From Armigeres subalbatus (taxonomy: Eukaryota; Arthropoda; Insecta; Diptera; Culicidae): a stretch of 64,000 nucleotides of DNA. The notes beneath the pieces are model-generated. The model worked only from the letters and a program-made list of their open reading frames with translations, made no database searches and had not been told where the DNA came from. Location of the stretch: NCBI RefSeq assembly GCF_024139115.2, contig NW_026943225.1, positions 62,001 through 126,000 of the forward strand, in the 5' to 3' direction. Shown here one piece after another: positions 32,272 to 43,850 of this stretch (positions within the stretch are counted from its first letter, which is position 1; every line of letters starts with the position of its first letter). The translations under genes were made by a program, and so were the position numbers.

Positions 32272-32539
32272 TGTTGAGCGTGGAGACGTGACCTTCTAAG
32301 AGGTTTTTCTTTCCAGAACGGTGTCCCTGCAGGATTACCACCGCTTGTCGGAATTTTACTTCCGCAAACGGGTCCAACGTAAAACAAAGGCACGGGTCCT
32401 TGCAAAGATCGTAACGGGATCAGTAGGTACAAATAGCGCTGAAAACCACTGATGAAATTAAAATAGCTTCGGGTAGTATTAAAAACTTCCTCCAGCAAAA
32501 AGAGGAACTAGAACCGCACAGCACGAAAGCACGATGCGG

Positions 32540-32622
32540 TCTGATTCGTAGCTTTGTTGGTCTAAGCACCAGTCTAGCGTACTGTAGGGTCATGGGTTCG
32601 AGTCCCATCGAAGGGAAAGTGG
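32540..32622 (+). mobile_element. tRNA-derived SINE head (tRNA-Ala-like)
   Basis: Box A-like TAGCTTTGTTGG (32549-32560) and box B GGTTCGAGTCC (32595-32605) have normal spacing. A T-arm ATGGG/CCCAT and an anticodon-like stem CAGT/ACTG with an AGC loop triplet are visible. The acceptor stem does not pair well, so this is a SINE head or decayed tRNA, not a functional tRNA gene. Confidence 0.6.
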
Positions 32623-32759
32623 TTACCTCCAATACATTTTCCAAATCAATATCTTCCACATAACGTACATATTCACATATTAGTTTTCACAACATTGTAA
32701 ATTAATGTCCAAGTCGGGTGGTTTAATCCCCGGAAATAGGCAATTAAATTTGATTGAAC

Positions 32760-34880
32760 TATGGAGAGTGCCCAAAGCATGACGTGAAAATTGTTATCGG
32801 AGACGCTAACGCTCAGGTCGGTAGAGAGGACTTTTTCCGTCCCATTATTGTTAGGTTGTTCGGCGGAAGGAGTATCGGCTGAGTACCGCCAGAAGCTCGA
32901 CGAACGGATAAGTGCAATTAACGTTAGCAACAACATCAACGATCTATGGGAGTCGATCCATGGAGCGGTGAGCACAACAGCACGAGAAGTGGTAGGCACT
33001 GCACAGAGGCGACCCAGGACGGGTTGGTTCGATGTGGAGTGTCAGAGAGTGACAGACGAGAAGGACCTTGCCAGAAGCCGGATGTTGGTATCGGGTACCC
33101 GATCGAATAGAGATCGGTCCCAGTCAACACAATATCGTATATGATGCCACATAAGATGCTAAAGTGGAGGCCATATAGATGCTTCCCCATACAAAATGTA
33201 CTTATATCGCCTCCACTTTAGCATCTTATGTTGCATCATATACGATTTTGTGTGGACTGGGGTACAAGGAAGAGCAGCCGAAAAACGAACCCACCACAGG
33301 AAGAAGAAAGAGTACGAAGAACAAGTTATTGGTGAGGCGCAGGAAAAAATGGAGCAGAACGATATGCAGCGGTTCTATGAGTCTGTCAATGGCGTGCGGA
33401 GAAAGACAGCGCCATCTCCCGTCATGTGCAACGACCAACAAGGGAATTTGCTACACTTCGAGACTTTGTTGAATAGTGGAAGTGACGGTGCATCGGTGAG
33501 CAGAATAAATATTAGCGACGATGGACAAGCTGTGGAATCGCTTACACTAGATGAGGTTAAAAAAGGTGTTAAAGAGCTGAAAAACAATAAGGCTGCGGGG
33601 AAGGACCAGCTCCCGGCTGAACTTCTCAAACATGACAGTAAGCAGCTTTATGAAGCTCTGCACCATATTATGTAGAAAATATGGGAAGACAAGGAAATGC
33701 CTGCTAGCTGGTTGGACGGCCTCATTTGCCTTCTCTTTATGAAAGGGCACAGACTGGAGGGCCGATCAACGACGGATCAAATGTTTACCCTGAGACAAAT
33801 CCTTGATAAATTCCAGGAATATAACTTGCAGAAACATCATCTGTTTATTGATTTCAAGGCGGTGTACGATTCAGTGAAACGGAGAATTATAGCAAATTTT
33901 GCTAGAACATGGTTTTCCGGCGAAACTGATACGGCTGATTCGTAGAACGTTGGACGGATTGGTTGCGAATGAAATATCGACATCATTTGTTATTCATCTA
34001 AGGATTAAAGCAGAGTGATGCACTCTCGAATATACTGTTCAATATAGCGCTCGAGGGAGCGATTAGGAGAGCTGTTGTGCAAAGAAGCGGAGCCATTATC
34101 ACAAAATTGCATGTGCTCCTGGGATTGGCCGACGATATCGATATTATCGGGATTGAGCCTTTTAAGAGGGAGACAGCGAGGATTGGACTCACGATCAATA
34201 CCAGCAAAACGACATGGTCACTGGCAATCAACGTGGGTTCATTAGTGGTGATGGTAGCGAAATGGTGCTGGATGGTGAAAAGTTTGAAGTAGTAGAAGAA
34301 TTTGTGTATCTTGGAACATTAGTGACGTGTGATAATGATGTTACCCGTGAAGTGAAAAGGCGTATGCAACTACAAATCGGGCTTATTACTGACTTCGTAA
34401 CCAGCTTAAGTCCCGTAGTCTGCATTTTCGTTTGCGCTGTATACTACTCTGATTCTTCCGGTGGCTTTATACGGCTATGAAACATGGACGTTAAAGGAGG
34501 CTGATCAGAGAGCTTTCGAAGTGTTTTAGCATAAGGTGCTGTGGACAATACTCGGCGGTAAACAGGAGAACGGTATCTGGCGGCGCCGCATGAATCACGA
34601 ATTGTACCAGGAATATAAAGGGCTGGATATTTTTAAGCTTATTCAACACGGCAGACTACGGTGGGCTGATCACTTTGTTCGTATGCCGGAAGAACGTCAA
34701 GCGAAGATAATATTTAGTAGAGAACCCGGAAAAGGCCACAGGCTTCGTGGAAGGCCACGTACACGATGGCTTTTTGCAGTTCAAGAGGACCTGAGGGCGC
34801 TCAATGTTCAGGCCGACTGGAAGGATACTCCATTCGGCGTAGGTTCATCGAAGAGCTGTAGCCCATCAATTAAGTATAAC
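32760..34880 (+). pseudogene. RTE-like endonuclease-reverse transcriptase, internally deleted
   Basis: Plus-strand ORF2 remnant. It begins in the endonuclease with KIVIGDANAQVGRE (32785-32830). It jumps by deletion to the linker before RT (GWFDVECQRVTDEK), then after a MITE (33119-33260) continues EYEEQVIGEAQEKMEQND. RT motifs follow: LKNNKAAGKDQLPAELLKH, a degenerate GRSTTDQMFTLRQIL, HLFIDFKAVYDSVKR with the first catalytic Asp (about 33838-33885), and LLGLADDIDIIGIEPF with the Asp pair (about 34110-34160). It ends with FVYLGTLVTCDNDVT and GRLRWADHFVRMPEE and GRPRTRW. Several stops and frameshifts make it inactive, though both catalytic motifs are preserved. Confidence 0.85.
33119..33260. 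mobile_element. 142-bp palindromic MITE inside the RTE-like ORF2
   Basis: The two ~52-bp arms (about 33121-33171 and 33209-33260) are near-perfect complements, ends CCCAGTC and GACTGG. A candidate 3-bp duplication GGT flanks it (33116-33118 and 33261-33263). It interrupts the RT-linker frame. Confidence 0.85.
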
Positions 34881-35339
34881 AAATATTTGAACTGGTTATT
34901 TATTATACTAAAAAAAAGTATTTCTAATGCACACCTTGAGTTGCGTTGAGTAATGCAACGTATAATTGGTAACGGTGGGCAATTTCATTTGATCGTGCAC
35001 CAAGTGCCATCAACTAAACTGCAGCAGTGCAATTTGCTTGACTTTGTTTATACTTCCTAGCGCTCGTCCATAAGGTGATCAGCCTGTGCGACTAGCGCAT
35101 GAGATGGATCGCATGCGCTGCACATGAGGCGCATAGCAACTAGACGGAGGCGCGCAATTTAGAAGCGCATCACCTACTTCGTTTATACGAGAAAGCTTAA
35201 AACGCGTCTCATGCACCACCAACTAAAGCACGTGCACGGTAACTCTGGTTTCGTCTAGCTATATTGGCTTGTGCTTCTCACCCGCATAATTTCCACGTAC
35301 CCAAGCGCGATACCTGTTCCCCCAACGGACGGAAAATTC
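34881..35339. other. no gene seen
   Basis: No recognisable coding or repeat signal. Confidence 0.4.
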
Positions 35340-37080
35340 CCGACCACCGACTACCCGTTGGAAGTAGACTGCAACCGCCATCGCTTCATTGAGTAGCGAT
35401 CGCCAGGAGCATCGACCCCACCCAATAGGTCATCAACTGTAGTAAGTCGCATCGAATCGGTGAGTCTCCAACCTATTTTTGCATGGAGTGCGACGTCCGA
35501 GGAGGGCGCCGCGGAGGGATATTTTTTGCCAGTCTTAGACTGAGGACCCGTGAAAGTGCTATTAACGTAAAATCGAGTAATCGCGAGTTGGAGTGGAAAG
35601 CCTACCAAAAGTTCAAGTCTGTCGTCATCCGTGAAAAGCGTGCGTGAGCCCATTTTCGCCCTCACATAAATTCCCACCAAATACCCGAAGCGTAGAATGA
35701 CGAGAAACTAAACTTCCGATAATCCGTGACGTCACACAACATATAGAAAAGCACATGAGAGTAGTATATAGGATAGAGAGAACCGCATACAAGCTAGAGA
35801 TAGGCAATAGAACGAACACCAACATATAAACAGAGATGACCCCCCCCCCTCCTGAGTATGTGTACCTAGTACTGTAAGCCAAATAAACCATGGATGTACA
35901 AATAAAGCTTTGATAATGCCTGTCCCTAGCCATTAATTAATTGGATTCAACGTCAGTCCGGTCTGTTGTAGTTTTCGGTTTTTGTCCTCTATGTGTTGAG
36001 TTTGACTGAGTATGTTGTTTTGATTCCAACTTTGTGGGAGACGAATAGATGAACCGAGAGAGTCGACCGATGATGATAGGCGCACTCACACTTAGAGTGT
36101 ATTAGGTGTGGTGGGCTCTCACCGTTTCTCTGAGTGGCTTCGTGGCTGTAAGGCCCATGTTGGGCGCTATTTTGTAGCCGGCACGGAGTGATCTGTACAT
36201 AAAAGCACTTGGCTTAAGCGCCACTCCACAAGGGAGACCACTGCCTAAGTTAATTTGCCCGGATGAGACTCCCAAAGGGCGAGTCCATTTTTTTCCCAGA
36301 TAGGATTTATGGATCGTTCCAATTGGCTACGAATCAATCTTTATCAAACGGTATCACCCTATCTATCGCAGCATGCCTTATAGCCACGAAGCCACTCAGA
36401 GAAACGGTGAGAGCCCACCACACCTAATACACTATAAGTGGGAGTGCGCCTCTCATCATCGGCAGACTCACTCCTCTAACCAACAACCATTAATAAGCTG
36501 GAAGAAACATAAACAACCCACAGTCAAACTCGCACAGAGGACGGGACTCGAAGACAACAAACAATATCGCGCTGTGACGTTACACACAATTAAACAAATC
36601 AAATCAAAATCAAATGGCTAGGGGGACTACAGAGATACATTTTATTTAGACACATGGCCTTTTTATTATCTTAAAACTAACAGGATTGCATATTTGCTTG
36701 TATTTGCTTTCGCCTATTTGTTTTAGTGTTTGTGTTCATTCATAATTTCTGTCTCCTATCTTGTGTGTGGATTCTCTTCCCTGGATCTCTCTCTTTCGCT
36801 TGTGCTCTGTACAGTATGTCTTAATGTGACGTCACTCTTCAACGCAGAGCAGCTGCTGACTAGTCTGCGCTCCTGCTACTCGACGGTATTTTTGGTGGTG
36901 GCGAAAACGACTCACGCACGCTTTTTACGGCTGAGACTTGAGCGGTTGGTGGGCTTTCCACTCCAACTCCAACCAGAGACTTTGTTATTATATAGAGACA
37001 CAAAAGCAATTCTGGCTTCACGGCCCCCAGACAAAACCAATGCTGTGCGATCGGCAACATATAAAATTGTGAGAACTTGA
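35340..37080. repeat. large inverted-repeat locus (LTR-like arms)
   Basis: The segment 35340-35938 reappears in inverted, diverged form at about 36616-37080. The shared blocks include CTCACGCACGCTTTT, GGCTTTCCACTCCAACTC, a GTGACGTCAC block and CTAGGGACA-type ends. Read on plus, the left arm has AATAAA twice near 35880-35905 and ends ...CCTAGCCA, so the arms may be inverted LTRs of an unnamed element. A MITE (36051-36482) occupies the middle. The frames inside have no recognised domain. Confidence 0.6.
36051..36482. mobile_element. MITE with ~105-bp terminal inverted repeats
   Basis: Arms 36051-36154 and 36375-36482 are inverted copies (core TCTCACCGTTTCTCTGAGTG) with few mismatches. The core contains a segment shared with 24885-24935. 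Non-coding. Confidence 0.82.
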
Positions 37081-37919
37081 AGTGACTCTCAACATGAGCA
37101 GTTATTTCATTTGTCTCACCTCCATATCCTACCTTTTTCAGCACCATTGCCAAATATTCAACAACAAATATAATTAAATATAATATTTAAACTTGCTATG
37201 AGAACTCTGAAAACAGCTTACTTTACTTAACTTTTCAAACTTTTTAATGATTTATATAATGTTGATTACAATACTTATCTCGCATTTAGCACCGATTGGT
37301 AATGTTTGTTTACTTTGCTCGTTTGGTACCGTTCGATTGGTACTTTCGGCTTCACTCTTCGCGGGTCTCTATCTATAAACAACGTCTCTGGACTGAACAA
37401 CAGTTAAATCTAATTTTAAATGCACAATAAAAGTAAAAACGAATGTGCAGGAACAACTCGTAAAAAATCTTTCGACTACAGTCGACTGAGACAAACAATC
37501 AATGGGAGCAATCCTTCGTTTATGTACCTCAGGCCGCGATGCATAAAGATATATCTCGATACAGCATGCAGAATTACCAACAGATTCTAAAAGAACAGCA
37601 GACAAAAAAAAAAATGCGTCGGTGACAAAGTCGCAACGATATACTGTCTAAAGAAGCGTTTCTCAGGTTAGCATAAACGAGAAAAAATTGCCATGGCAGG
37701 TTGAGCAACGCATCGCAATTTAGGGTCTGACCAGCAACGTTGACAAAATAGGCCCTGGACATCCCTATTAGAGATTTTAGAGTTTTAGACTAAAACAATT
37801 TCGGAAAGATTTTCACACCTAAAACGAAATCAGAGACATATCAATAAAGTATTTTGAAGTATAAAAAAATAAAACAGAATTCTACAGACGACGATGAAAT
37901 TTTCGGACGTCATGTAAAC
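37081..37919. other. no gene seen
   Basis: AT-rich; no supported feature. Confidence 0.4.
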
Positions 37920-38365
37920 AACACATTTTTCAATTAATTACAGCACACTGTGATTCAATTATAAATATTATAGTGTACAACACAAATGTCACATAGGGGT
38001 GATTCAAAATGTATAGCAAGATCTGCGTAAAAAGCTGGATAGTATTATATACTAATCGACTCAGCTTAACGAACTGAGCAATTGTCTGTCTGTTCGTGTG
38101 TATGTGTGTGTACAAAAGCAAAGAAGATATTAGACAAATTTTCTTATAGTAATTCTTAACCGATTTTATCGCAACAAGTTTTATTCGATAGGGAGCAAAA
38201 CCTAGTTGATCACTAGCGAATTAGATAAAGATCGACCGTTGCGTTTAAAAGTTATAGAGGAAATGATACATCGAACCGAGCCATATAAGCGCCATATAAG
38301 GTTGGTGTCTTGACTAAATACGAGAGAGGCAGTATCACTACTCGGTGAATTAAGTTGGGTTTTAA
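37920..38365 (+). repeat. interspersed repeat, copy 1
   Basis: Shared with 48880-49215: the block CGACTCAGCTTAACGAACTG, a TGTGTGTATGTGTG stretch, CAACAAGTTTTATTCGATAG and a conserved end AAGTTGGGTTTT. Non-coding; class unknown to me. Confidence 0.65.
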
Positions 38366-38845
38366 ATTTCAATTTGCAAATCTCGCCAAATAACTTTCAA
38401 CGCGGGATCGCGAGTTCTTTGGTATTGTCTTCGCATCACATTTTTAAGCTGAAGATCGTCGAAGAAGTAGCTGAAGATCGTCGTCAATAATAATGGAGTT
38501 GAATTTAATTTCACATTTAGGAATTGCAATGCCTCTGGCTTCGACAATTAAAGATACGAGAGCATTATCAATATCACTTTTGGTATCGAGAGGAATATCA
38601 ACATCAAAATTCCTATCGATATACGTTTTATATAAATCCCAATCAGCTCTATGATAATTAAAAGTAGAGCTGATTGGATTGTTATTGGCTTCTTGTGAGA
38701 TTTCAAACGTCACAGGAAGGTGATCAGAGTCAAAGTCAGCATGAGTTACCAATTGGCCACACAGCTGACTTGAATCCGTTAAAACCAAATCAATTGTTGA
38801 AGGATTTCGACTGCTAGAAAAACAAGTTGCTCCATTTATATACAC
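38362..38845 (-). pseudogene. Jockey-like LINE endonuclease C-terminal fragment
   Basis: Minus frame of 133 codons. NPSTIDLVLTDSSQL is followed by DFDSDHLPVTFEISQE, the IDLxLT and SDHxPV signatures at the end of LINE apurinic-endonuclease domains; the SDH holds the catalytic His. It continues into the linker (FNYHRADWDLYKTYI) and, after a frameshift, RRQYQRTRDPALK before ending at 38362. Upstream endonuclease and the RT are missing. The pattern fits the Jockey/I superfamily. Confidence 0.75.
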
Positions 38846-38850
38846 TTACC

Positions 38851-40485
38851 CTCAATCGTAGCAGATTGCATTCGATGGAGAATCCTGTTTTATTGCTTCC
38901 TATTTAAAATCGGTTAGCCAAAATAGTATTTTTAATGCACGACATACACAGATAGAAAAAGTTGTTGAACTTTACACGAAAGTAATGCACATAAAGAGAA
39001 TGCCAGAAAGAGCGTAAATTTAAACGATATTATTGACTGAATGTATGCGATCTCTGTTGCATAGGGGAGGAGAAGACCACCAGCTGTCATCGAGAGAAAA
39101 AGTAGAATCATTGAAATTTCACACGGTGTGGTAAAGGAAATGAAGTATATTTTTGTTATAAAACAAAAATTAAGGGCATTTCTCAAAAGAATCTTGGTTT
39201 ACGGGATTAGAATTCTAAAAGCACACAAAATAGACATGATATCTCGATTTTTATATTTTTTTCGAAGAAGTAGTTAAAGCTTAGGATTGTTCAATTTCTA
39301 ACCCCACAAACTAAAAATTGTTTGACAAAAAAATTTCTTTTACGTTCAAGAGACATTTTAATTCCCATTTTCTATATCATGCCATGCTCTATTTGCATGG
39401 TTCTACTTTCTCTTTAAACTTTTCCAGGTTGCAGCACTGATGAAGGAACCTCCTCCATTATGTCACTTTTTATAAGATTTATGCCACAGAAACTGACATA
39501 ATGCTATAGAAATTGCATACATTTAGGGTGAACTTGTTGGAAAGGATCCATGTACGCCCAAAATAGTGTAATTTTCCGCGTCTTTATTTTTTACGCGCCC
39601 ATTAGTTTTTATTATTTTTTTCTCTGTAGGCACCATTACCGCTAGGTGAGGTTTTTTTTCTGAATAGTATACAGGAAATATTAAATGAATGATCATGACC
39701 GCCATGTGGAACGCGTCGCAAAGCTTGAGAACCTTTGTCATGGCGTGATCCACGCTATGTACAGCGTATTTTGGGCGAGCCCTTTGGTGCGCAGATCCAC
39801 TAACCGGAGGATGTATCGATTTATCTAATCACTGGTAAGGGACATTATCATTATCACAGTTTTGCTTCGAGGCAATAACAACTTCGCCACTATTCATCAG
39901 TTTCTGCGCTTTGATTATTCCGATTCTCGGCGATTAATCGGCACCACTACGAACAAAACTTTAATTGTTTGTTCGCTCGCACGTTCGAGAGGAGCGAGCC
40001 CCCAACCAGCCAGCAGCAGCCAGTCGTCGCGGAATATCAATCTCGCTGAACTGGTTGGGGGCTCCACCAACTATGCGAGGGGCAAAGCGAGGTGGTCGCG
40101 ACAGTAGTTTCTGTTTCTGCGCGGCCGTCGCGTCCTAGAAGTTACGTATTGCAATTTTGCTTAGTAAGTAAGGCGGGATCTATGAATTTCGGCCCGATTT
40201 AAAATACAATCCGGCGGAAATCTCGAGTCCGAGCTGTAAGCAAGCCTACAAATTTGCCAGGATTTGTTTTATTGTATTAGTCCTGCCCTTTTGGAAGCAA
40301 TGGTCATGATTCCTAAGGTGTGAGGCTACTTTTAAAGGACTGTGACTTGATTAAATTTGGCATTTATTCACATACGTCAACCATATTCATGGAAATATTA
40401 AAAATTACTTTTTATTCTAATGTTTTTCCTTGTTGAGATTCTTGTTATTCCTATCCGCAGATTTTTCCTCACTTATATTCATTAA
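38851..40485. other. no gene; one 14-bp inverted repeat
   Basis: Mostly AT-rich. GAGCCCCCAACCAG (39996-40009) and its complement (40051-40064) form a hairpin within an 81-codon plus frame that I do not recognise. CGCCCAAAATA/TATTTTGGGCG (39555-39565 and 39767-39777) is a weaker pair. Confidence 0.4.
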
Positions 40486-40653
40486 GGTCACTCTTGACGG
40501 AATCCAAGTAAAAGTGCGCTTCGGGGCACACCACACGGAAGCACAGACAACTGTCATTTTATTATTTCACGCATGTGACGCAGCAAAGCAAATCAACAAA
40601 ATGACAGTGTGCGCCGCCTCTGAATCGAGTGGTGTGCCCCGAAAACGCGAGCG
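40486..40653. mobile_element. TTAA-associated MITE, degraded copy 2
   Basis: Same family as 24430-24649, with the left end GGTCACTCTTGACGGAATCC next to TTAA (40482-40485). Many one- to three-base deletions separate it from copy 1, and the right terminus is missing or replaced. Confidence 0.8.
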
Positions 40654-40759
40654 TCGGAAACGTTAACGAACATATTCGCTGAAGGAATGAAGTAAATCCA
40701 TTCATCCGTTTTCGAATTATGCGGATACGAACACAGACCACATCATTTTATTATATAGA

Positions 40760-41397
40760 AGGGCACGACGGCAGCAGGGACTATGTTCAAGGGCTTGACG
40801 AGGATCTGCGAGTTGTGGGGCTTGCCTAGGATGTGGTGGGGTAGTGCGGGCCCTGTTAAACCTCTATAAAAGCTAGCGTATCCGCAAGTAGGCCCCACCA
40901 AAGCGACCGTGTGCCGCTCAAAGCCACAAGCCCAAGTCCTGGTGTTGGTGGGGACGCTAAACAGCCCTGACACGACGGCCCTCCGACGAGACAGGAGGTT
41001 TGCGCGGCCCAATAAGCCGCCTGAAAACCATAACATTACGAACAATATAAGAGATAATGCGACTGATATAATCGGCAAAGACTCCAGGCGATGAATAATG
41101 GATCACGATTGGAAGCTTGGAACATGGAACCGCAAGTCGCCAGGTTTCGCAGGTTGCGACAGGATGATCTACGATGAATTACATCCCGCAACTTCGAGTC
41201 GTTGCGCTGCAGAGATTTGCTGGACAGGACAGAAAGTGGGAAAACGGGCACCAAGCGGCTACCTTCTACCAAAGTGTGGTACCACCAACGAGCAGGGAAC
41301 CGGTCATAGTGCTGGGAAAGATGCCAACGCGTGTTGGGTGGCAGCCAATCAACGCAAGATGTGTGCTGAGGATAAAAGGCCGTTTCTTCAACTATAG
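40760..41397 (+). mobile_element. RTE-like element, 5' leader and start of endonuclease
   Basis: Leader GGCAGCAGGGACTATG through GCAAGTAGGCCCCACC, the same as at 637-812 and 7300-7490. It leads at about 41098 into a decayed endonuclease start (DHDWKLGTWN, then GCDRMIYDELH and GKDANACWVAANQ). The order matches the minus-strand copy at 7140-6890. It is cut at 41398 by a hAT-like terminus next to the assembly gap. Confidence 0.75.
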
Positions 41398-41432
41398 CAG
41401 CGGTTCTCAACCTTTTCTTGGAAGGTACACCT
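41398..41432 (+). mobile_element. hAT-like terminus running into an assembly gap
   Basis: CAGCGGTTCTCAACCTTTTC matches the terminal motif (CAGNGGTTCTCAACC) typical of hAT-derived elements. It begins exactly where the RTE-like sequence breaks. The other end is not visible; the gap at 41433-41457 follows. Confidence 0.55.
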
Positions 41433-41457
41433 NNNNNNNNNNNNNNNNNNNNNNNNN
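41433..41457. other. assembly gap (25 N)
   Basis: Run of 25 N. Confidence 0.99.
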
Positions 41458-42329
41458 TGCTGATTGACGAGAAATTGGGCTCGTCACCGTCATAGTCTTA
41501 GTTAGCCGCCAGTTTACTGCGCAAAAATCCGGTTGTGTCTGGGACGGTGGCGAGGACGTTGCTATATACGCGAAAGGTGTACCAAAAAAAAGACGCGTAC
41601 GTCATGAGTCCGGTTTAGGGAAAAGATCGCGTGAGTGGCGAAATTTTTCGGGTGGACGATCATACTTTTAGATACACAGGAGTATGTATAAAGACCGAAC
41701 TGGGGAGTGGGACTGGGAACAAACGAACGCAGATAAGAGGACGGCGAATGAGGAGCATTTGTAAGTTGTTTCTTCCACTTGGTTGTCTGAAGTTGGAGGT
41801 TTCGCAGATGTGCTGTACATATTTCTATGTGTTTCGATATTTATCTGCGAGTATTTTCGGCAACCAAGTTGAAAGAATTCAGCGCTAGAGAATAGCACTC
41901 TTTAAATAAAGTTCCGAAAGTTTATTTGAGCGTGAATAATTTCAGCTTAGTTCTTGATAACTATTTGGGTATTTGAGTTCAATTTTTTGATCTAATATTC
42001 CTATATTCCTGATATATAATTTCAATTCAATATTTATTTTTTACCGATTTACGTATGAACAGTATTGTCATGAAATGCTTCAAAACCATACTCAGTCCAT
42101 ATTAAAATCTTTTTAAGGTATGGCTAGGACCAGTAGAATAAGAAAGATGAAATTTACGCGATGTTGTCAGTCGTTAATGTGTCTATCCGCACGGTCTGCA
42201 GTCGCATGACGCGTCGCGCAGTCTACGAAAGTCTGCAAATCATCTTCCTCACGATCTATCCAACTTTCCCGCTGTGCTTCTTTTTTCTCCGCCCGTACAG
42301 ATAATTATCGAGCCGTATGTCCGACAGAG
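41458..42329. other. no gene seen
   Basis: An 85-codon plus frame (41631-41888) has no recognised motif; the rest is AT-rich. Confidence 0.35.
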
Positions 42330-42640
42330 CCTTGTCCAAGGTATGATGGGGTTTGACAGTGGGATCTGGAAACTGCATGTATTCTCAAGCAGGTCTTACT
42401 AAAGGTGATCGTATGCGCTCATAGAGTGCCTGTCAACTGTATGATCCTCAAGATAATTAGAGGATTGGTGTCAGACCCTGCAATAATCAACAAAAAAAAA
42501 TACGGACTGGAACAATCGGCGAACAGCGACGAAATGGGACTATCGATTGGAAGTTCGGTTCGTGAAGCTGCAAATCTCTTATCTTTATCGGGAGTCGCAT
42601 ACTGGCCGAAATGCTTAACCTTCCTACAGTGCTAAAAACT
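42330..42640 (+). mobile_element. RTE-like element, another 5' end
   Basis: A degenerate leader (GGTTTGACAGTGGGATC to about 42415) is followed near 42540 by the beginning of the endonuclease frame. With frameshifts it reads like DWKxGSxxCKSLxFIGS, the usual start in this family. It ends near 42640. Confidence 0.6.
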
Positions 42641-43318
42641 CATATTTACGGTGTTAGGGTCATATTGACCGGGATTTGTCTTAGCTTTATCTCAAGTATT
42701 TCTCAGCCAAATCAACGTTTATAATACCGAAAATAATCTTCAACTCATAAATTTTGAACCGCCACACCTACATCCTGTAATCGTCGGAACGTCAGTTGGC
42801 CACTTTTATATGAACGCGCATTAACAATTTTATGGCTGTTTTTTTTCTCAAAAATTCTATTTCAGAGAGGACGAACCATGAATGCAGACAATATTTCTCT
42901 AAACCATTCTGGATTTCAGAGCCTTGGTTTACCAGGTCATTTATGCTTGGTACTAAACCAATAGCAACCCATGATACCCATACAGGCCCTTAGAGACCAT
43001 GTGTATAATTTACAATCAAGATATGTTCAAACCGGATGTTCTAAGTTCTCCAAATAATTCTGGAGTTCAGATGAATCGGTCACCATGATTACTAGGCTCG
43101 ATATCAAGCCAATACGCCTTAGAGGCCATGTGCATAATTTATGATCTAGATATAGCAACTCGGATGTGCTAAGTTTATTCAAATCATTGTAGAGTTTCGA
43201 CCCAGGTCTACCAAGGCAACTTGCCTCGATACAAAGTCAATAGCAATCCATGGTGTCCACACAGTGCCTTGGAGGTCATGCGCAAGACTAACGATTTAGA
43301 TAATCTGAGAGCTGAAAC
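42641..43318. other. no gene seen
   Basis: No supported feature. Confidence 0.35.
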
Positions 43319-43430
43319 TGTTCGAGGTTCTGATGCAAGGAAAATTTGTCGGGAGAAAAATACTTGAGCACGTGTGGTGCAGATTAGGTTTGAACTACTA
43401 ATGAAATTCTTTTATTTCAGATAACTAGAT

Positions 43431-43691
43431 TGTAGTATCCGGAGTTGACGTTGAATTTTTAGGATAATAATTGTAATGATATATACGCACATGATTATTG
43501 AGTGACATAGTGCTTCAATATACCAGCGCGTCAATGCTGATGCGGGAGAGTGAGTGTTGGTGAGATCGAGTATGCGAGATTGATTGTCTGTCCGAAGTGA
43601 CTCGTACCGTCAGTTTATTGACGATTTTAGAGAGGAATGTCGCCATCTATCAATGGCGGATTCGTCCAACCAATACGGCTGGGATACGACA
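43431..43691 (+). repeat. 5' LTR of the TRIM-like element
   Basis: Starts TGTAGTATCC, ends GGATACGACA; includes a TATATA stretch near 43480 that could serve as promoter. Differs from the 3' LTR mainly by one- and two-base indels. Confidence 0.88.
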
Positions 43692-43850
43692 TGACGTAGT
43701 GGTAGGAATTGTGTAATAGTTCGGTTATTCAAACAGCATATAAATGGATGCTGGCCACATTCCATTAATGTGCAAGTTGATTGGTTAATAGGTAGGTGTG
43801 GAAACTTTTCATGTTGTTTTCAAACTTAATACAAGAAAAAATATATATAA

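Noticed and set aside
32540..32622. Functional tRNA gene
   Set aside because: Boxes A and B are good, but the acceptor stem does not pair and the anticodon stem is weak; a SINE head fits better.
39555..39777. MITE with CGCCCAAAATA ends
   Set aside because: Only 11 bp pair and the neighbouring bases are rearranged relative to each other; no duplication.
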